From the NCBI GenBank assembly GCA_963667425.1, contig OY763407.1, positions 682,001-746,000 of the forward strand: DNA of 64,000 nt. The letters run 5' to 3'. This document shows, one piece after another, positions 35,238 through 44,331 of this stretch; position 1 is the stretch's first letter, and every line of letters begins with the position of its first letter. The notes beneath the pieces are model-generated. The model was given only the letters and a program-made list of their open reading frames with translations. It did no database searches and was not told the origin of the DNA. Source of the stretch: G963667425 sp963667425 [NCBI: bacterium] (GTDB lineage: Bacteria; UBP6; UBA1177). The translations under genes and the position numbers were made by a program.

Positions 35238-37538
35238 ATGAAAAAGTCTTTTTTTATAGTTATTTCACTTTTTCTTTTGTTTATATCGACAGTTTATTTA
35301 TCTATTCCCAAAAAACTTTTTGATGTTTCTTATTCTTCTCTTCTTTTTGATAGGTCTGGAAATCTTTTGTCGGCAGTTATTGCAGACGATGAGTTATGGC
35401 GTTTTCCTGAAAGTAATTATGATATTCCGCTCAAGTATGAAAAGGCTCTTCTTGCTTATGAAGATTCAAGATTTTTTTATCATTTTGGTGTTGATTTCTT
35501 TTCTGTAATAAGGGCTGCAAAAGATAATTTTATACATGGGAAAGTGGTGAGTGGTGCGAGCACTATAACTATGCAGGTTGCCCGTTTAAGCCGTGGCAAT
35601 AGTAAAAGAAATTTTATCAATAAGTTTAAAGAGGCGTTTCTGGCTCTTTCTATTGAAATGCACTATTCCAAGAAGTCTATTTTAAAACTTTATGCCTCCA
35701 ATGCCCCTTTTGGAGGAAATATAACAGGATATGAGGCTGCTTCATGGTTTTATTTTAAAAGAGCTCCGGGAGAGCTTAGCTGGGGAGAGAGTGCTCTTCT
35801 TGCTGTTTTGCCTAATTCGCCTTCTCTTATTCATCCGGGAAGAAACAGAGATCTTCTTTTAAGAAAAAGAAACAGACTTTTGAAAAAACTTTTTGAGAAA
35901 GGTCTTTTTGATAAGGAAACTTATGAGCTTTCTTCTATGGAGCCACTCCCTGCAAGGGCTGAGCCTTTTGAAAATCATGCTCTCCATTTTCTTTATTCAA
36001 GCGTAGGTGAAACTGGTAATAAGAGAATCCTTTCAGATATTAACCGCTCTGTTCAGATTATGCTTGAGTCTAAAGTAAAAACTTATTCTTCCGAGCTTAA
36101 AAAGCTTAATATTTCAAATGTTTCGGTTGTGATTCTCGATAATTTTACTGGAAACACAGTGGCTTATGTAGGAAATTTCTGTACCGGAGCTTTTTCTTCA
36201 AGTGATGCCGGATGTTTTGTTGATATTGCAAGAAGTAAAAGAAGCAGCGGCAGTATTCTTAAACCTTTTCTTTATCTTTCAATGCTTAATGATGGGGAAA
36301 TAACGCCGGATATGCTTCTTCCTGATATTCCTGTCAATTATAACGGTTATTCTCCAGAGAATTTTGATATGGAGTTCAGAGGAGCTGTTTCTGCTATGGA
36401 GGCTCTTCGTCTGTCTCTTAATGTTCCTGCTGTAAGACTGCTTAAAATTCATGGTATTGATAAGTTTAAACGGTTTCTTAACAGGGTAGGTTTTAAAACG
36501 ATAGACAGGGATGCTGATAATTATGGTCTTTCTCTGATTTTAGGCGGTGCTGAGGTTACACTTTATGATACTGTAAAAGCTTATTCTGATATGGCTTCTT
36601 CATTGATTGTTAAAAATGACCGGTTTTTACTTGAAGAGAGAGCTCCTGAATCCCCTTTTATTAACATGAGAGGAGCTTCTTATATAATTCTTGATGCTCT
36701 TACAAAACTTAAGCGTCCAGGGAATGAGGAGTTCTGGAATGTTTTTCTGAATAAACATAAAATCGGCTGGAAAACCGGTACTAGTTTTGGTTTCAGGGAT
36801 GCATGGGCTGTCGGCGTTTCACAAAAATATAGTGTGGGCGTGTGGGTTGGAAATGCTAATGGTGAAAGTAATAATGCTCTTACAGGTGCTGGTGCTGCTG
36901 CGCCACTTCTTTTTGATGTTTTTGGAATACTTAAAGATGTTTCATGGTTTGATGTTCCTGAATCTGATTTAAAAAAGATCGAGGTTTGCAGAGAGAGCGG
37001 ATTTCCTTCAAATACTTTGTGTAAGACAAAAAAGGAACTTGTTCCGGTAGAATTTATATATAAAGGCGGTTCTCCTTATTATAAAAGTGTTCATTTAAAT
37101 GAATTTGGATTTCAAAGCAGTAAGAATTGCAATAGAAATAAGAAACTTTTTCATAAAACGATGTTTGTTCTCCCTCCTGCAATGGAATTTTATTATAGAA
37201 AAAATCATCCTGAATATAAAGTGCTTCCACCTTTTGATAAAAACTGTGAAAAAGAGAATGATAAAAGTTTTAATGAGAACATTATAGAGATAACTTATCC
37301 GGTTGATAACGGAACTGTGTTTTTGCCTGTGAATATTTCCGGTGTCCGAGAGGCGGTTGTTGGTCAGGTGTTTTATAAAAATGGTGAGAAAACTCTTTTT
37401 TGGCATATGGATGGGAAATATATAGGAACTACTCAAGGGATTCATAAGTTAAGTTTTAATGTTGATGAAGGAAATCATTTTCTCATGGTTGTCGATGAGG
37501 AGGGAAATATGGCTTCTTCTTCGTTTGATGTAAAGTAG
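35238..37538 (+). CDS. pbpC: Penicillin-binding protein 1C
   Basis: Bifunctional peptidoglycan synthase-like protein (766 aa) with an N-terminal membrane anchor (about 4-22). Glycosyltransferase GT51 domain with catalytic EDSRFFYHFGVD (75-86) and GASTITMQVAR (106-116). Transpeptidase domain with SxxK as SILK in SSGSILKPF (catalytic Ser about 339) and KTG in WKTGTSFGFRDAWAVG. The C-terminal BiPBP-type domain of about 90 aa (ITYPVDNGTVFLPVN...). These features define PBP1C. The alpha-2-macroglobulin gene that usually accompanies pbpC is not adjacent. ATG 35238 is chosen because the longer frame begins at the -10 element. Confidence 0.94.
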   Translation: MKKSFFIVISLFLLFISTVYLSIPKKLFDVSYSSLLFDRSGNLLSAVIADDELWRFPESNYDIPLKYEKALLAYEDSRFFYHFGVDFFSVIRAAKDNFIHGKVVSGASTITMQVARLSRGNSKRNFINKFKEAFLALSIEMHYSKKSILKLYASNAPFGGNITGYEAASWFYFKRAPGELSWGESALLAVLPNSPSLIHPGRNRDLLLRKRNRLLKKLFEKGLFDKETYELSSMEPLPARAEPFENHALHFLYSSVGETGNKRILSDINRSVQIMLESKVKTYSSELKKLNISNVSVVILDNFTGNTVAYVGNFCTGAFSSSDAGCFVDIARSKRSSGSILKPFLYLSMLNDGEITPDMLLPDIPVNYNGYSPENFDMEFRGAVSAMEALRLSLNVPAVRLLKIHGIDKFKRFLNRVGFKTIDRDADNYGLSLILGGAEVTLYDTVKAYSDMASSLIVKNDRFLLEERAPESPFINMRGASYIILDALTKLKRPGNEEFWNVFLNKHKIGWKTGTSFGFRDAWAVGVSQKYSVGVWVGNANGESNNALTGAGAAAPLLFDVFGILKDVSWFDVPESDLKKIEVCRESGFPSNTLCKTKKELVPVEFIYKGGSPYYKSVHLNEFGFQSSKNCNRNKKLFHKTMFVLPPAMEFYYRKNHPEYKVLPPFDKNCEKENDKSFNENIIEITYPVDNGTVFLPVNISGVREAVVGQVFYKNGEKTLFWHMDGKYIGTTQGIHKLSFNVDEGNHFLMVVDEEGNMASSSFDVK

Positions 37539-37540
37539 GA

Positions 37541-37891
37541 TTATTCAGATGCTATTTTTTCAAGTATTTTCTGAAGATTTTTTATAGCATTTAAAAGTTT
37601 TTCAGATAGTTCTCCGCATAGAGCAGTTTCTCCTTTTTCTGCAGCTATCTGGAGGTCATATGCTATTTCCTGAACTCTTTTGCCTCCGATATTGGCTGAA
37701 GAGCCTTTTAACGTGTGAGCGCTTTCTCTTAAAAGAGTCATATTTTCTGTTTTTATTCCTTCCTGAATCTTTGAAAAAAGCTCTTCTGATGAAGATATGA
37801 ACAGATTGGATATTTTTGTTAAGAGTTCTTTGGATAGAGAAAGAGTCTCTACCAAATGTAACCTTACATCTTCGTATTTATCAAAAACCAT
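37541..37891 (-). CDS. Orphan histidine phosphotransfer (Hpt) protein
   Basis: 116 aa, a single Hpt domain. The phospho-accepting histidine is H59 in AHTLKGSSANIG, the canonical Hpt motif. It relays phosphate between hybrid histidine kinases and response regulators; no kinase or regulator lies nearby. Convergent with pbpC with a 2-nt gap, so the two transcripts must overlap. Confidence 0.88.
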   Translation of the reverse strand: MVFDKYEDVRLHLVETLSLSKELLTKISNLFISSSEELFSKIQEGIKTENMTLLRESAHTLKGSSANIGGKRVQEIAYDLQIAAEKGETALCGELSEKLLNAIKNLQKILEKIASE

Positions 37892-38075
37892 TGTAAAAAT
37901 CCTAAGTTACGTTAAAAAAAACTAAATAAAATAATAATACTATTTAGTTAAAAAGCAACTCTTTTAATGTTTAAAAAAATAATTACATAATTTATTTCTG
38001 GATCCTTGTCTCTATTTTTTAATATTGTTATTGTTTATATATTTTAAGGTTTTAATAGAACAGTTTTCCAAGAAA

Positions 38076-38104
38076 TTGACATGTTCGCTTTTGGCTGATA
38101 TTAT
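38076..38104 (+). promoter_or_regulatory. Strong sigma70-type promoter of der
   Basis: Perfect TTGACA (38076-38081), 17-bp spacer, TATTAT (38099-38104), 36 bp before the der ATG. Confidence 0.7.
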
Positions 38105-38140
38105 CCTCCGCTAATATTTTTTCAGTTCTTCGGAGAAAAA

Positions 38141-39484
38141 ATGAAAGAAATTAATAATATAAAGCCTCTTATAGCAATTATAGGAAGACCTAATGTGGGT
38201 AAATCAACCCTTTTTAATGCAATACTTGGTAAAAATGCAAGTATTATAGATGATATGCCAGGTGTTACAAGGGATCTCCATTATGAAGATATGGTATATG
38301 CCGATAAACCTTTTACACTTATTGATACCGGAGGTTTTCACATAGATGAAGAAGGAGATCTTATTACTCAGGGAATAAGAAAACAGATCGAAGAGATTTT
38401 AAGTTCTGTCGATGGTGTTATCCTTCTTGCTGACGGAAAAGAGGGTATGCATCCTTCTGATGATGAGATTTACAGACTTATAAGAAAAAGTGGTATAAGA
38501 CACTGGATTGCTGTAACAAAAATTGATGGTGATGATAAGGAAATATTTGCATCGGAATTTTATGCTCTTGGTGTTGATGAAATTTTTTCTGTTTCAGGAA
38601 CAACTGCTTATGGCGTTTATGATTTTCTTGATGCTCTTACTGCTGATTTCTGGACACAGAAAGAGATTGCGGCCAATCTCCCTGAACCTGAAGATGAAAT
38701 AAAAATTGCTGTCATAGGTAAACCTAATGTAGGAAAATCGACTCTGGTTAATAAGATGATAGGTTCGGATCGAATGCTTGTTTCCTCAATACCAGGAACA
38801 ACAATGGATCCTATTGATTCTATTTTTCATTATAAAGAGAAAAAATTCAGAGTCATAGATACTGCCGGAATAAGAAGAAAAAGAGGTATTGACAGTGTTA
38901 TGGAAAATGCCGCTGTTGTGAGAGCTTTCAGATCGATAGATAGAAGTGACATTGTAATTTATATGATGGATGCTTCAGATCCTGCTACTGAACAGGATTT
39001 AAGACTGATAGGATTAGCGCATGAAAAGAATAAAGGAGTTATTCTTGTTATGAACAAGTGGGATTCCATAGAAAAGAATTCAAAAACATTTGATGAGATG
39101 GTTAAAGAACTGAGATACAGAATTAAATTTGCTCCTTACGCACCTGTTGTTTCTATTTCAGCTCTTGAAGGGCAGAGAATTGACAGGTTGCTTGATCTTG
39201 TACTTAAAATTAATGATAATTATTATAAACTGGTTGAAAAAAATGATCTTGATGAATGGTTCATCGATTCATTAAGACAAAATACTCCTCCTCAGACATC
39301 AAAACACAAACCTATCAGATTTAAAAGTGCTGTTATGGTTCAGGTCGCACCGCCAACGATCATTATAAAAACCAGTCACCCTAGAGAGATTCATTTCAGT
39401 TATCAGCGTTATCTGATGAACCGTTTTTATGAAAGATTTGATTATGAAGGCGTTCCTGTAAAGGTAATTTATAAGCGTGGATAG
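38141..39484 (+). CDS. der: Ribosome-assembly GTPase Der (EngA)
   Basis: 447 aa with two tandem GTPase domains, the hallmark of Der, needed for 50S subunit maturation. G1 motifs GRPNVGKSTLFN (first domain) and GKPNVGKSTLVN (second), DTGG and DTAG switches, NKWD, and a C-terminal KH-like domain ending PVKVIYKRG. GGAG ribosome site 5 nt upstream. Overlaps the following YihY gene by 8 nt. Confidence 0.96.
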   Translation: MKEINNIKPLIAIIGRPNVGKSTLFNAILGKNASIIDDMPGVTRDLHYEDMVYADKPFTLIDTGGFHIDEEGDLITQGIRKQIEEILSSVDGVILLADGKEGMHPSDDEIYRLIRKSGIRHWIAVTKIDGDDKEIFASEFYALGVDEIFSVSGTTAYGVYDFLDALTADFWTQKEIAANLPEPEDEIKIAVIGKPNVGKSTLVNKMIGSDRMLVSSIPGTTMDPIDSIFHYKEKKFRVIDTAGIRRKRGIDSVMENAAVVRAFRSIDRSDIVIYMMDASDPATEQDLRLIGLAHEKNKGVILVMNKWDSIEKNSKTFDEMVKELRYRIKFAPYAPVVSISALEGQRIDRLLDLVLKINDNYYKLVEKNDLDEWFIDSLRQNTPPQTSKHKPIRFKSAVMVQVAPPTIIIKTSHPREIHFSYQRYLMNRFYERFDYEGVPVKVIYKRG

Positions 39485-40433
39485 GATTAAAGTTTTAAAA
39501 GATAAAATAAAAACAGTCCAGGAACTTATTCTTTCCAGGAAACCTACAAGAGTTGTCTATAATACTGTAAAATATTTTAATGAGGATAACGGTTTTTATC
39601 ATGCGGCTGCAGTTTCATTTTATTTTTTCCTTTCATTTATACCATTTCTTATTCTGCTGGCCTCTCTTATGGGCTATTCCATTGAATGGATAAGAGAATA
39701 TTATGATATAACTCTTGATGAAATGATAAAAATAGCTTCTCAGAGAATTACTTCATTTATTCCATATATGGATCAGAAAACTATTTCAAGTATTTTCAGC
39801 ATAACTAACTATAGGGCAGGAATGGGGCAGATCGGTCTTTTATCTCTTGCTGTTTCCGCTTCACTTCTTTTTTCTTCACTTCATTATTCTTTCTATACTA
39901 TTTTAGGTGGAAAGTTTATGAATTTTATTATAACAAGAGCAATAGGAATAATCTTTCTGGTTGCCCTTTCAATAGCAATATTTTTTATTCACTATTTATC
40001 TTCACTTGTTTTTTCAATAGTCAATACAATAACATCTCATATTCCGTATGCTGAAGATCTTCTGCATGTTTTAAATAAAAACGGTTTTACCGTCTCTATT
40101 CTTCTTTCGACTTTGATGATTATTCTCTTTTTTTATCTTTCAATAAGAATTTTTACAAGAAAAGCAGGGCTTTTAGGTAACTCAATAATCTGGGGTGCTC
40201 TACTTTTTTCTCTCTTATGGAATGCTGCAAAATATTTTTTTAATATTTATATAACAAAATTGGCATCAATAAATGTTCTTTATGGTTCAATGGCATGGAT
40301 CATAACAATGATTTTATGGATATATTACTCTGCTCTTGTTTTATTTATTTCCCTTGAATTTATAAAAAGTTTAAATGAAGAGAAGATGAAATCTATTCAT
40401 AATAATGGCAGAACCAGACAGGATATTATCTGA
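39477..40433 (+). CDS. YihY/virulence factor BrkB-family membrane protein
   Basis: 318 aa with six predicted transmembrane helices and the N-terminal family motif FYHAAAVSFYFFLSFIPFLILL. Once mislabelled ribonuclease BN, these are integral membrane proteins of uncertain function. The GTG start at 39477 overlaps the end of der; the nearest AAGG is 12 nt away, so translation is probably coupled to der. Confidence 0.88.
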   Translation: MDRIKVLKDKIKTVQELILSRKPTRVVYNTVKYFNEDNGFYHAAAVSFYFFLSFIPFLILLASLMGYSIEWIREYYDITLDEMIKIASQRITSFIPYMDQKTISSIFSITNYRAGMGQIGLLSLAVSASLLFSSLHYSFYTILGGKFMNFIITRAIGIIFLVALSIAIFFIHYLSSLVFSIVNTITSHIPYAEDLLHVLNKNGFTVSILLSTLMIILFFYLSIRIFTRKAGLLGNSIIWGALLFSLLWNAAKYFFNIYITKLASINVLYGSMAWIITMILWIYYSALVLFISLEFIKSLNEEKMKSIHNNGRTRQDII

Positions 40434-41405
40434 TTAATTGCAGGATGCACCACTTATAAAAGAATCCTGACAATCAAAATAACTACAACTTAGCCAGCCG
40501 CACATTGAATCTGTAGCATTCCAGCAGGTGTCTTCAAAACATTGATCCTCACATGGAAAATCTCCTCTAACATAATCATAATCGCATACATTACAATATG
40601 AGCTTGTATATCCGGTTTTACATTGACACTGTGCATATCCGTTACTGTTAATAAAACATGTGCCGCCATAAGGTTCATTACAGTTTATACCTGAAGTTGC
40701 ACATGTAGGATTACAGTTGCCATTACCATCCGCATCCTGATAACCTGAATCACAAACGCAGGTTGGTGTTCCGCCTGTATCATCACAGTGAGCATTTAAA
40801 CCACAGTTTAATGTTGATTCGGCACAAGTGGAGATAGCATCTGCATCATTTATTTCCGTATCAGTCTGATTTGTGTCTTCATCAGGTAGATTTGTAGAGT
40901 CAGCATCAGTTATATTTTCATCAGGAAATTCATTATTGTCAGGTTGAAGAGTATCTGTATCAACAGTTTCATCCGGTGTAATGTTAATATCTTCATCTAC
41001 AGTTTCATCTGGAATAGTAACTTCATCAGGAGTTTCCTCTTTTTTACATTCAGCGCTGCAACCATCACCGGAAGTATTGTTTCCATCATCACATTCTTCG
41101 TTGTTATCTATATTCCCATCACCACATACAGGCGTTTCCAATTTATCTTCATCCATATCGGGAAGATTATTGTCCAAATCTGTAACAGCTTCGTCCGGTT
41201 CTGATGTATCAGGAACAGTATTGTTATGATCAAGGTCATTATTATTGTTTGAAAGCTCATAACAAAGAAGTGTGTCAGGATCGCATCCAAAACCAGCAGG
41301 ACAGTCATCGGCAACATAACATTCAACATCTTCATCATCGGTCGAACATGAAATAAACATTAAAGTAAAAAAAACTAACACGAGAAAAAAAGAAAACCGC
41401 TTCAT
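40434..41405 (-). CDS. Asp/Thr-rich lipoprotein with Myxococcus Cys-rich repeat and EGF-like domains
   Basis: 323 aa lipoprotein, lipobox FISC (C20). A Cys pair segment CYVADDCPAGFGCDPDTLLC comes first. Next is a typical Myxococcus cysteine-rich repeat (VCGDGNIDNNEECDDGN...DGCSAEC, TIGR02232-like) set between acidic linkers built of DEDI, PDETV and TD units. Then come EGF-like modules (CGLNAHCDDTGGTPTCVCDSGY; CINS-type, CQCKTGYTSSYCNVC) and a Cys-rich end. Over 20 cysteines imply extensive disulfides in an oxidising extracytoplasmic location. The repeat class is common in Myxococcota and supports the taxonomic guess. Convergent with the YihY gene; the two stops abut. Confidence 0.82.
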   Translation of the reverse strand: MKRFSFFLVLVFFTLMFISCSTDDEDVECYVADDCPAGFGCDPDTLLCYELSNNNNDLDHNNTVPDTSEPDEAVTDLDNNLPDMDEDKLETPVCGDGNIDNNEECDDGNNTSGDGCSAECKKEETPDEVTIPDETVDEDINITPDETVDTDTLQPDNNEFPDENITDADSTNLPDEDTNQTDTEINDADAISTCAESTLNCGLNAHCDDTGGTPTCVCDSGYQDADGNGNCNPTCATSGINCNEPYGGTCFINSNGYAQCQCKTGYTSSYCNVCDYDYVRGDFPCEDQCFEDTCWNATDSMCGWLSCSYFDCQDSFISGASCN

Positions 41406-41538
41406 AACATCTCCTTATTTTTTACATTTTTTCTTGTTAACACAAAAATCTTTAACAGAAAAGAGATCTAAAATCAACTTATATTAATATAGATATTAAG
41501 AAATTTTAAATGATTTAAATATATGAGAAATATATGAA

Positions 41539-42114
41539 TTAGAATTTTATTTCTGATTTCATTGATTCAAGATAGCTTTTTCTGGTAGCATCATCAACAG
41601 ATGGAACAGCACCAAAGAAGAGATGTTTTACATCTTTTATTCCACAAAAATCAAATATTGCAAAATCAGATAACTTTTTTATTGCATCGTGCATTCCTGT
41701 TTCACTATAAAGGGAAAAAGGTGAGCCTGTTGTATTTATAACAAATACTTTTTTATCTGAAAGCTGACCTTCAACTCCATTTTTACCACTTTTATAAGCA
41801 AAACCATGACTGAAGACTCTATCAATATAACCTTTAAGTATTGCCGGCATTGATGCCCACCATATAGGATATATAAAAATTATTATTTCGCTCCATTTAA
41901 CATCCGTCTGATATTTTAAAACATCATCTGAAGCTGTTCCTTTGGCAAGCTTCTCAAAATCGGAAGGAGCAAGTACAGGGTTAAATTTTTCTTTATAAAG
42001 ATCATTAATTCTTATTTCGGCATTCTTTTCTTTAAGCATCAATATTATTTCGTCTTTGATTGCATGATTGAAACTTTTATCATTCGGATGTGCATAAACT
42101 ACAAGTGCTTTCAT
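41539..42114 (-). CDS. NAD(P)H:quinone oxidoreductase-like flavoprotein
   Basis: 191 aa flavodoxin-like fold of the NQO1/KefF/YwrO group. VVYAHPNDKSFNHAI binds FMN/FAD phosphate; IYPIWWASMPAILKGYIDRVFSHGFAY is the family's central motif, with INTTGSPFS after it. Likely reduces quinones or related electrophiles in the cytoplasm by two electrons. GGAG-type site upstream. Same strand as trxB (76 nt apart), perhaps a shared redox-defence unit. Confidence 0.88.
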   Translation of the reverse strand: MKALVVYAHPNDKSFNHAIKDEIILMLKEKNAEIRINDLYKEKFNPVLAPSDFEKLAKGTASDDVLKYQTDVKWSEIIIFIYPIWWASMPAILKGYIDRVFSHGFAYKSGKNGVEGQLSDKKVFVINTTGSPFSLYSETGMHDAIKKLSDFAIFDFCGIKDVKHLFFGAVPSVDDATRKSYLESMKSEIKF

Positions 42115-42190
42115 AGTTATCTCCTTTTTATGAACAGTAAAAACACTATTATTGTAACTTATTTTAAAAATGAGTCAATTTTGGTTGAAT

Positions 42191-43099
42191 TTAATATTTT
42201 GATATAAAATGTTCAGCGGCTGTTGCAGCTGTTGCACCATCACCAATTGCTGTAGCTACCTGATTTACAAGTTTTTCTGTAACATCTCCAGCCGCAAAAA
42301 GACCTTCTGTTTTTGTCTGCATATTTTTATCTGTAATAATTCTTCCTTTTGAAGAAATCTCCACAAGTTCTTTTACAGATGATATTTGAGGATCATATCC
42401 TATAAAAATAAATATTCCATCGGTTTTTACTTCCTGAATATTTCCAGTCTTAACATTTCTAACTGTTACATTTGTTACAAAGTCTTCTCCTGAAATTCTT
42501 TCAACAACAGAATCCAATATAAATGAAATTTTAGGATGCTTTTTTACCTCTTCCTGAATCACTTTTTCGGCTCTGAACTCATCTCTTCTGTGTACAATAA
42601 CTATTTCTGAAGCAAATTTTGTTAAAAAAAGAGCTTCTTTAAGAGATGAATCACCTCCGCCTACAACAACAACTTTCAGGTCTTTATAAAATGCACCATC
42701 ACATACAGCACAATAACTTACGCCTCTGCCTATAAATTCTTCTTCACCTGGTGCAGCAAGTTTTTTTGGTGTTGAACCTGCTGCATATATAACAGCCTTA
42801 GATTCAAATGTACCACTATCAGTTTTTATTTTAAAAAGATTTTCATTTTTTATGACAGAAAAAACTTCTCCATATTCTATTTCAACACCGAATTTTTTAG
42901 CCTGAGCCTCCATTTTTCTTGAAAGATCACCACCTGAAATACTTTCAAAACCTGGAAAATTTTCAAGTTTATCTGTTACAGCCATTAGTCCGCCAGGAAC
43001 CATTTTTTCTATAACAAGTGTTTTAAGTAAAGCTCTACCTGCATAAATTGCAGCCGTAAGTCCGGCTGGACCTCCGCCTATAATTATTAAATCATGCAT
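42191..43099 (-). CDS. trxB: Thioredoxin reductase
   Basis: 302 aa FAD/NADPH disulfide reductase. FAD-binding GGGPAGLTAAIYAGRA at the N-terminus, redox-active CAVC (C130 and C133), NADPH-binding VVVGGGDSSLKEALFLT, and the C-terminal GLFAAGDV. It passes electrons from NADPH to thioredoxin. ATG 43099 has AGGAG upstream; the longer frame to 43210 runs through AT-rich non-coding sequence. Confidence 0.95.
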   Translation of the reverse strand: MHDLIIIGGGPAGLTAAIYAGRALLKTLVIEKMVPGGLMAVTDKLENFPGFESISGGDLSRKMEAQAKKFGVEIEYGEVFSVIKNENLFKIKTDSGTFESKAVIYAAGSTPKKLAAPGEEEFIGRGVSYCAVCDGAFYKDLKVVVVGGGDSSLKEALFLTKFASEIVIVHRRDEFRAEKVIQEEVKKHPKISFILDSVVERISGEDFVTNVTVRNVKTGNIQEVKTDGIFIFIGYDPQISSVKELVEISSKGRIITDKNMQTKTEGLFAAGDVTEKLVNQVATAIGDGATAATAAEHFISKY

Positions 43100-43203
43100 T
43101 TTTTTCTCCTCATCAAAAAAATTTATATTTAGAATAGTACCCATTTTCAGCAAGTCAAGCAAAGAGAAAATAAAAACAATAAAAATATTAATGATATTTT
43201 TTG

Positions 43204-43232
43204 TTGACAATTAAATTCTTATTAAGTATTTA
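43204..43232 (+). promoter_or_regulatory. Promoter of the repeat-bearing lipoprotein
   Basis: Perfect TTGACA (43204-43209), 17-bp spacer, TATTTA (43227-43232), 38 bp before the ATG. Confidence 0.55.
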
Positions 43233-43270
43233 AAAAGTGGGTATTTTTTTAAAATTTGGAGGTCAGACTT

Positions 43271-44206
43271 ATGAAAAAAAGTTTTTATGTTAATCTTTTT
43301 ACTCTATTTTTATTGTTATCTACAGGAATGTTTTTAATTTCATGCGATGATGATACTAAAACAAAAACCGATAATGATACCATTTCCCCCGACACTGTAA
43401 ATGAAGACGAAGATGTTTCTGATGATGATACTTTTGTTGAAGAAGAAAATGATGCTGAAGAAGATGCCGATATAATTACTGTAGATGAAGATGAAACAAT
43501 GGATTCAGATGCTGTTACACCTGATGCTGATGAACCTGAAACAGATAATGATGCAATATCTTCCGATGATGACATTATCAATATAGATCAGGATGAAATT
43601 ATAATTGATGATGATGTTATAGAAGCAGATCAGGATGAAATTATAATTGATGATGATGTTATAGAAGCAGATCAGGATGAAATAACTGATGAAGATACAG
43701 TTCCTGAAACATGTGATATTAGTGGTTATTATATTGTTCAGCAAATCAACGAACAGGTAAACTACTATTTTCCTGCCGGAACAGTATTAAATGCAGGTGA
43801 AATTATTCTTCTTACAAATAATGCTACAAAAACACAGTTTGAAACAACTCTAAGCATAACATTGCCTGCAGATCTTAAAGTTTTTGTAGGAGGGCAGGAT
43901 TATACACCTATAATTCAGGAGGGACAGATTTTTACTCTTAAAAACCCTTCCAATGAAACAGTAGATGGACCAACTTTTACGTTGCCGCATACAATTCGCT
44001 ATTTTCACAGAAAAGATACAGCCTCAGATTCATTAAATCCAGATTCATGGTCTGATGTAGATGAAGGAACTCCAGGAAGTATAAATGAAATATCCGGGCT
44101 TTTAGGAGCCACAATTACATCTAAAACAGGAAAACCTGTTATTACTGAGATAGCTTCAACAGGCAATTCAACTACAGATTATCTGGAAATCTACTGCGAT
44201 AAATAA
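43271..44206 (+). CDS. Asp-rich lipoprotein with lamin-tail-like domain
   Basis: 311 aa lipoprotein, lipobox FLISC (C25). Residues about 26-146 are an almost uninterrupted Asp/Glu/Ile/Val stalk, including two perfect copies of DQDEIIIDDDVIEA. From C148 follows a beta-rich domain that resembles the bacterial lamin-tail (LTD) fold: CDISGYYIVQQ, YYFPAGTVLNAGEIILLTNN. The strand that normally opens an LTD (here PVITEIAS...DYLEIYCDK) stands at the very C-terminus, so the domain looks circularly permuted. Strong GGAGG site before ATG 43271. Role unknown; surface display is likely. Confidence 0.75.
   Translation: MKKSFYVNLFTLFLLLSTGMFLISCDDDTKTKTDNDTISPDTVNEDEDVSDDDTFVEEENDAEEDADIITVDEDETMDSDAVTPDADEPETDNDAISSDDDIINIDQDEIIIDDDVIEADQDEIIIDDDVIEADQDEITDEDTVPETCDISGYYIVQQINEQVNYYFPAGTVLNAGEIILLTNNATKTQFETTLSITLPADLKVFVGGQDYTPIIQEGQIFTLKNPSNETVDGPTFTLPHTIRYFHRKDTASDSLNPDSWSDVDEGTPGSINEISGLLGATITSKTGKPVITEIASTGNSTTDYLEIYCDK
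43586..43683 (+). repeat. Perfect 42-bp tandem repeat in the Asp-rich stalk
   Basis: Two identical 42-bp copies (43586-43627 and 43628-43669), each encoding DQDEIIIDDDVIEA, then the first 14 bases of a third. Length is a multiple of three, so copy number can change without breaking the frame. Confidence 0.95.
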
Positions 44207-44267
44207 AGTTTATTTGTTTTCTAAAAATCCGAGTTTCTTACAAATATCTTTCCTTTTTTAATCATCT

Positions 44268-44296
44268 TTGACTTCAATCTTGTAAAAGTTTATAAT
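44268..44296 (+). promoter_or_regulatory. Promoter of the alcohol dehydrogenase gene
   Basis: TTGACT (44268-44273), 17-bp spacer, TATAAT (44291-44296), 35 bp before the ATG. Near copy of the pbpC promoter, including bases outside the two hexamers. Confidence 0.65.
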
Positions 44297-44331
44297 CGTA
44301 ACCGTTTTTAACTGTTCATGAGGAAAACATT

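Noticed and set aside
39477-40433. Ribonuclease BN annotation
   Set aside because: The protein is a six-helix YihY/BrkB membrane protein without nuclease motifs; the RNase BN name arose from a historical misassignment.
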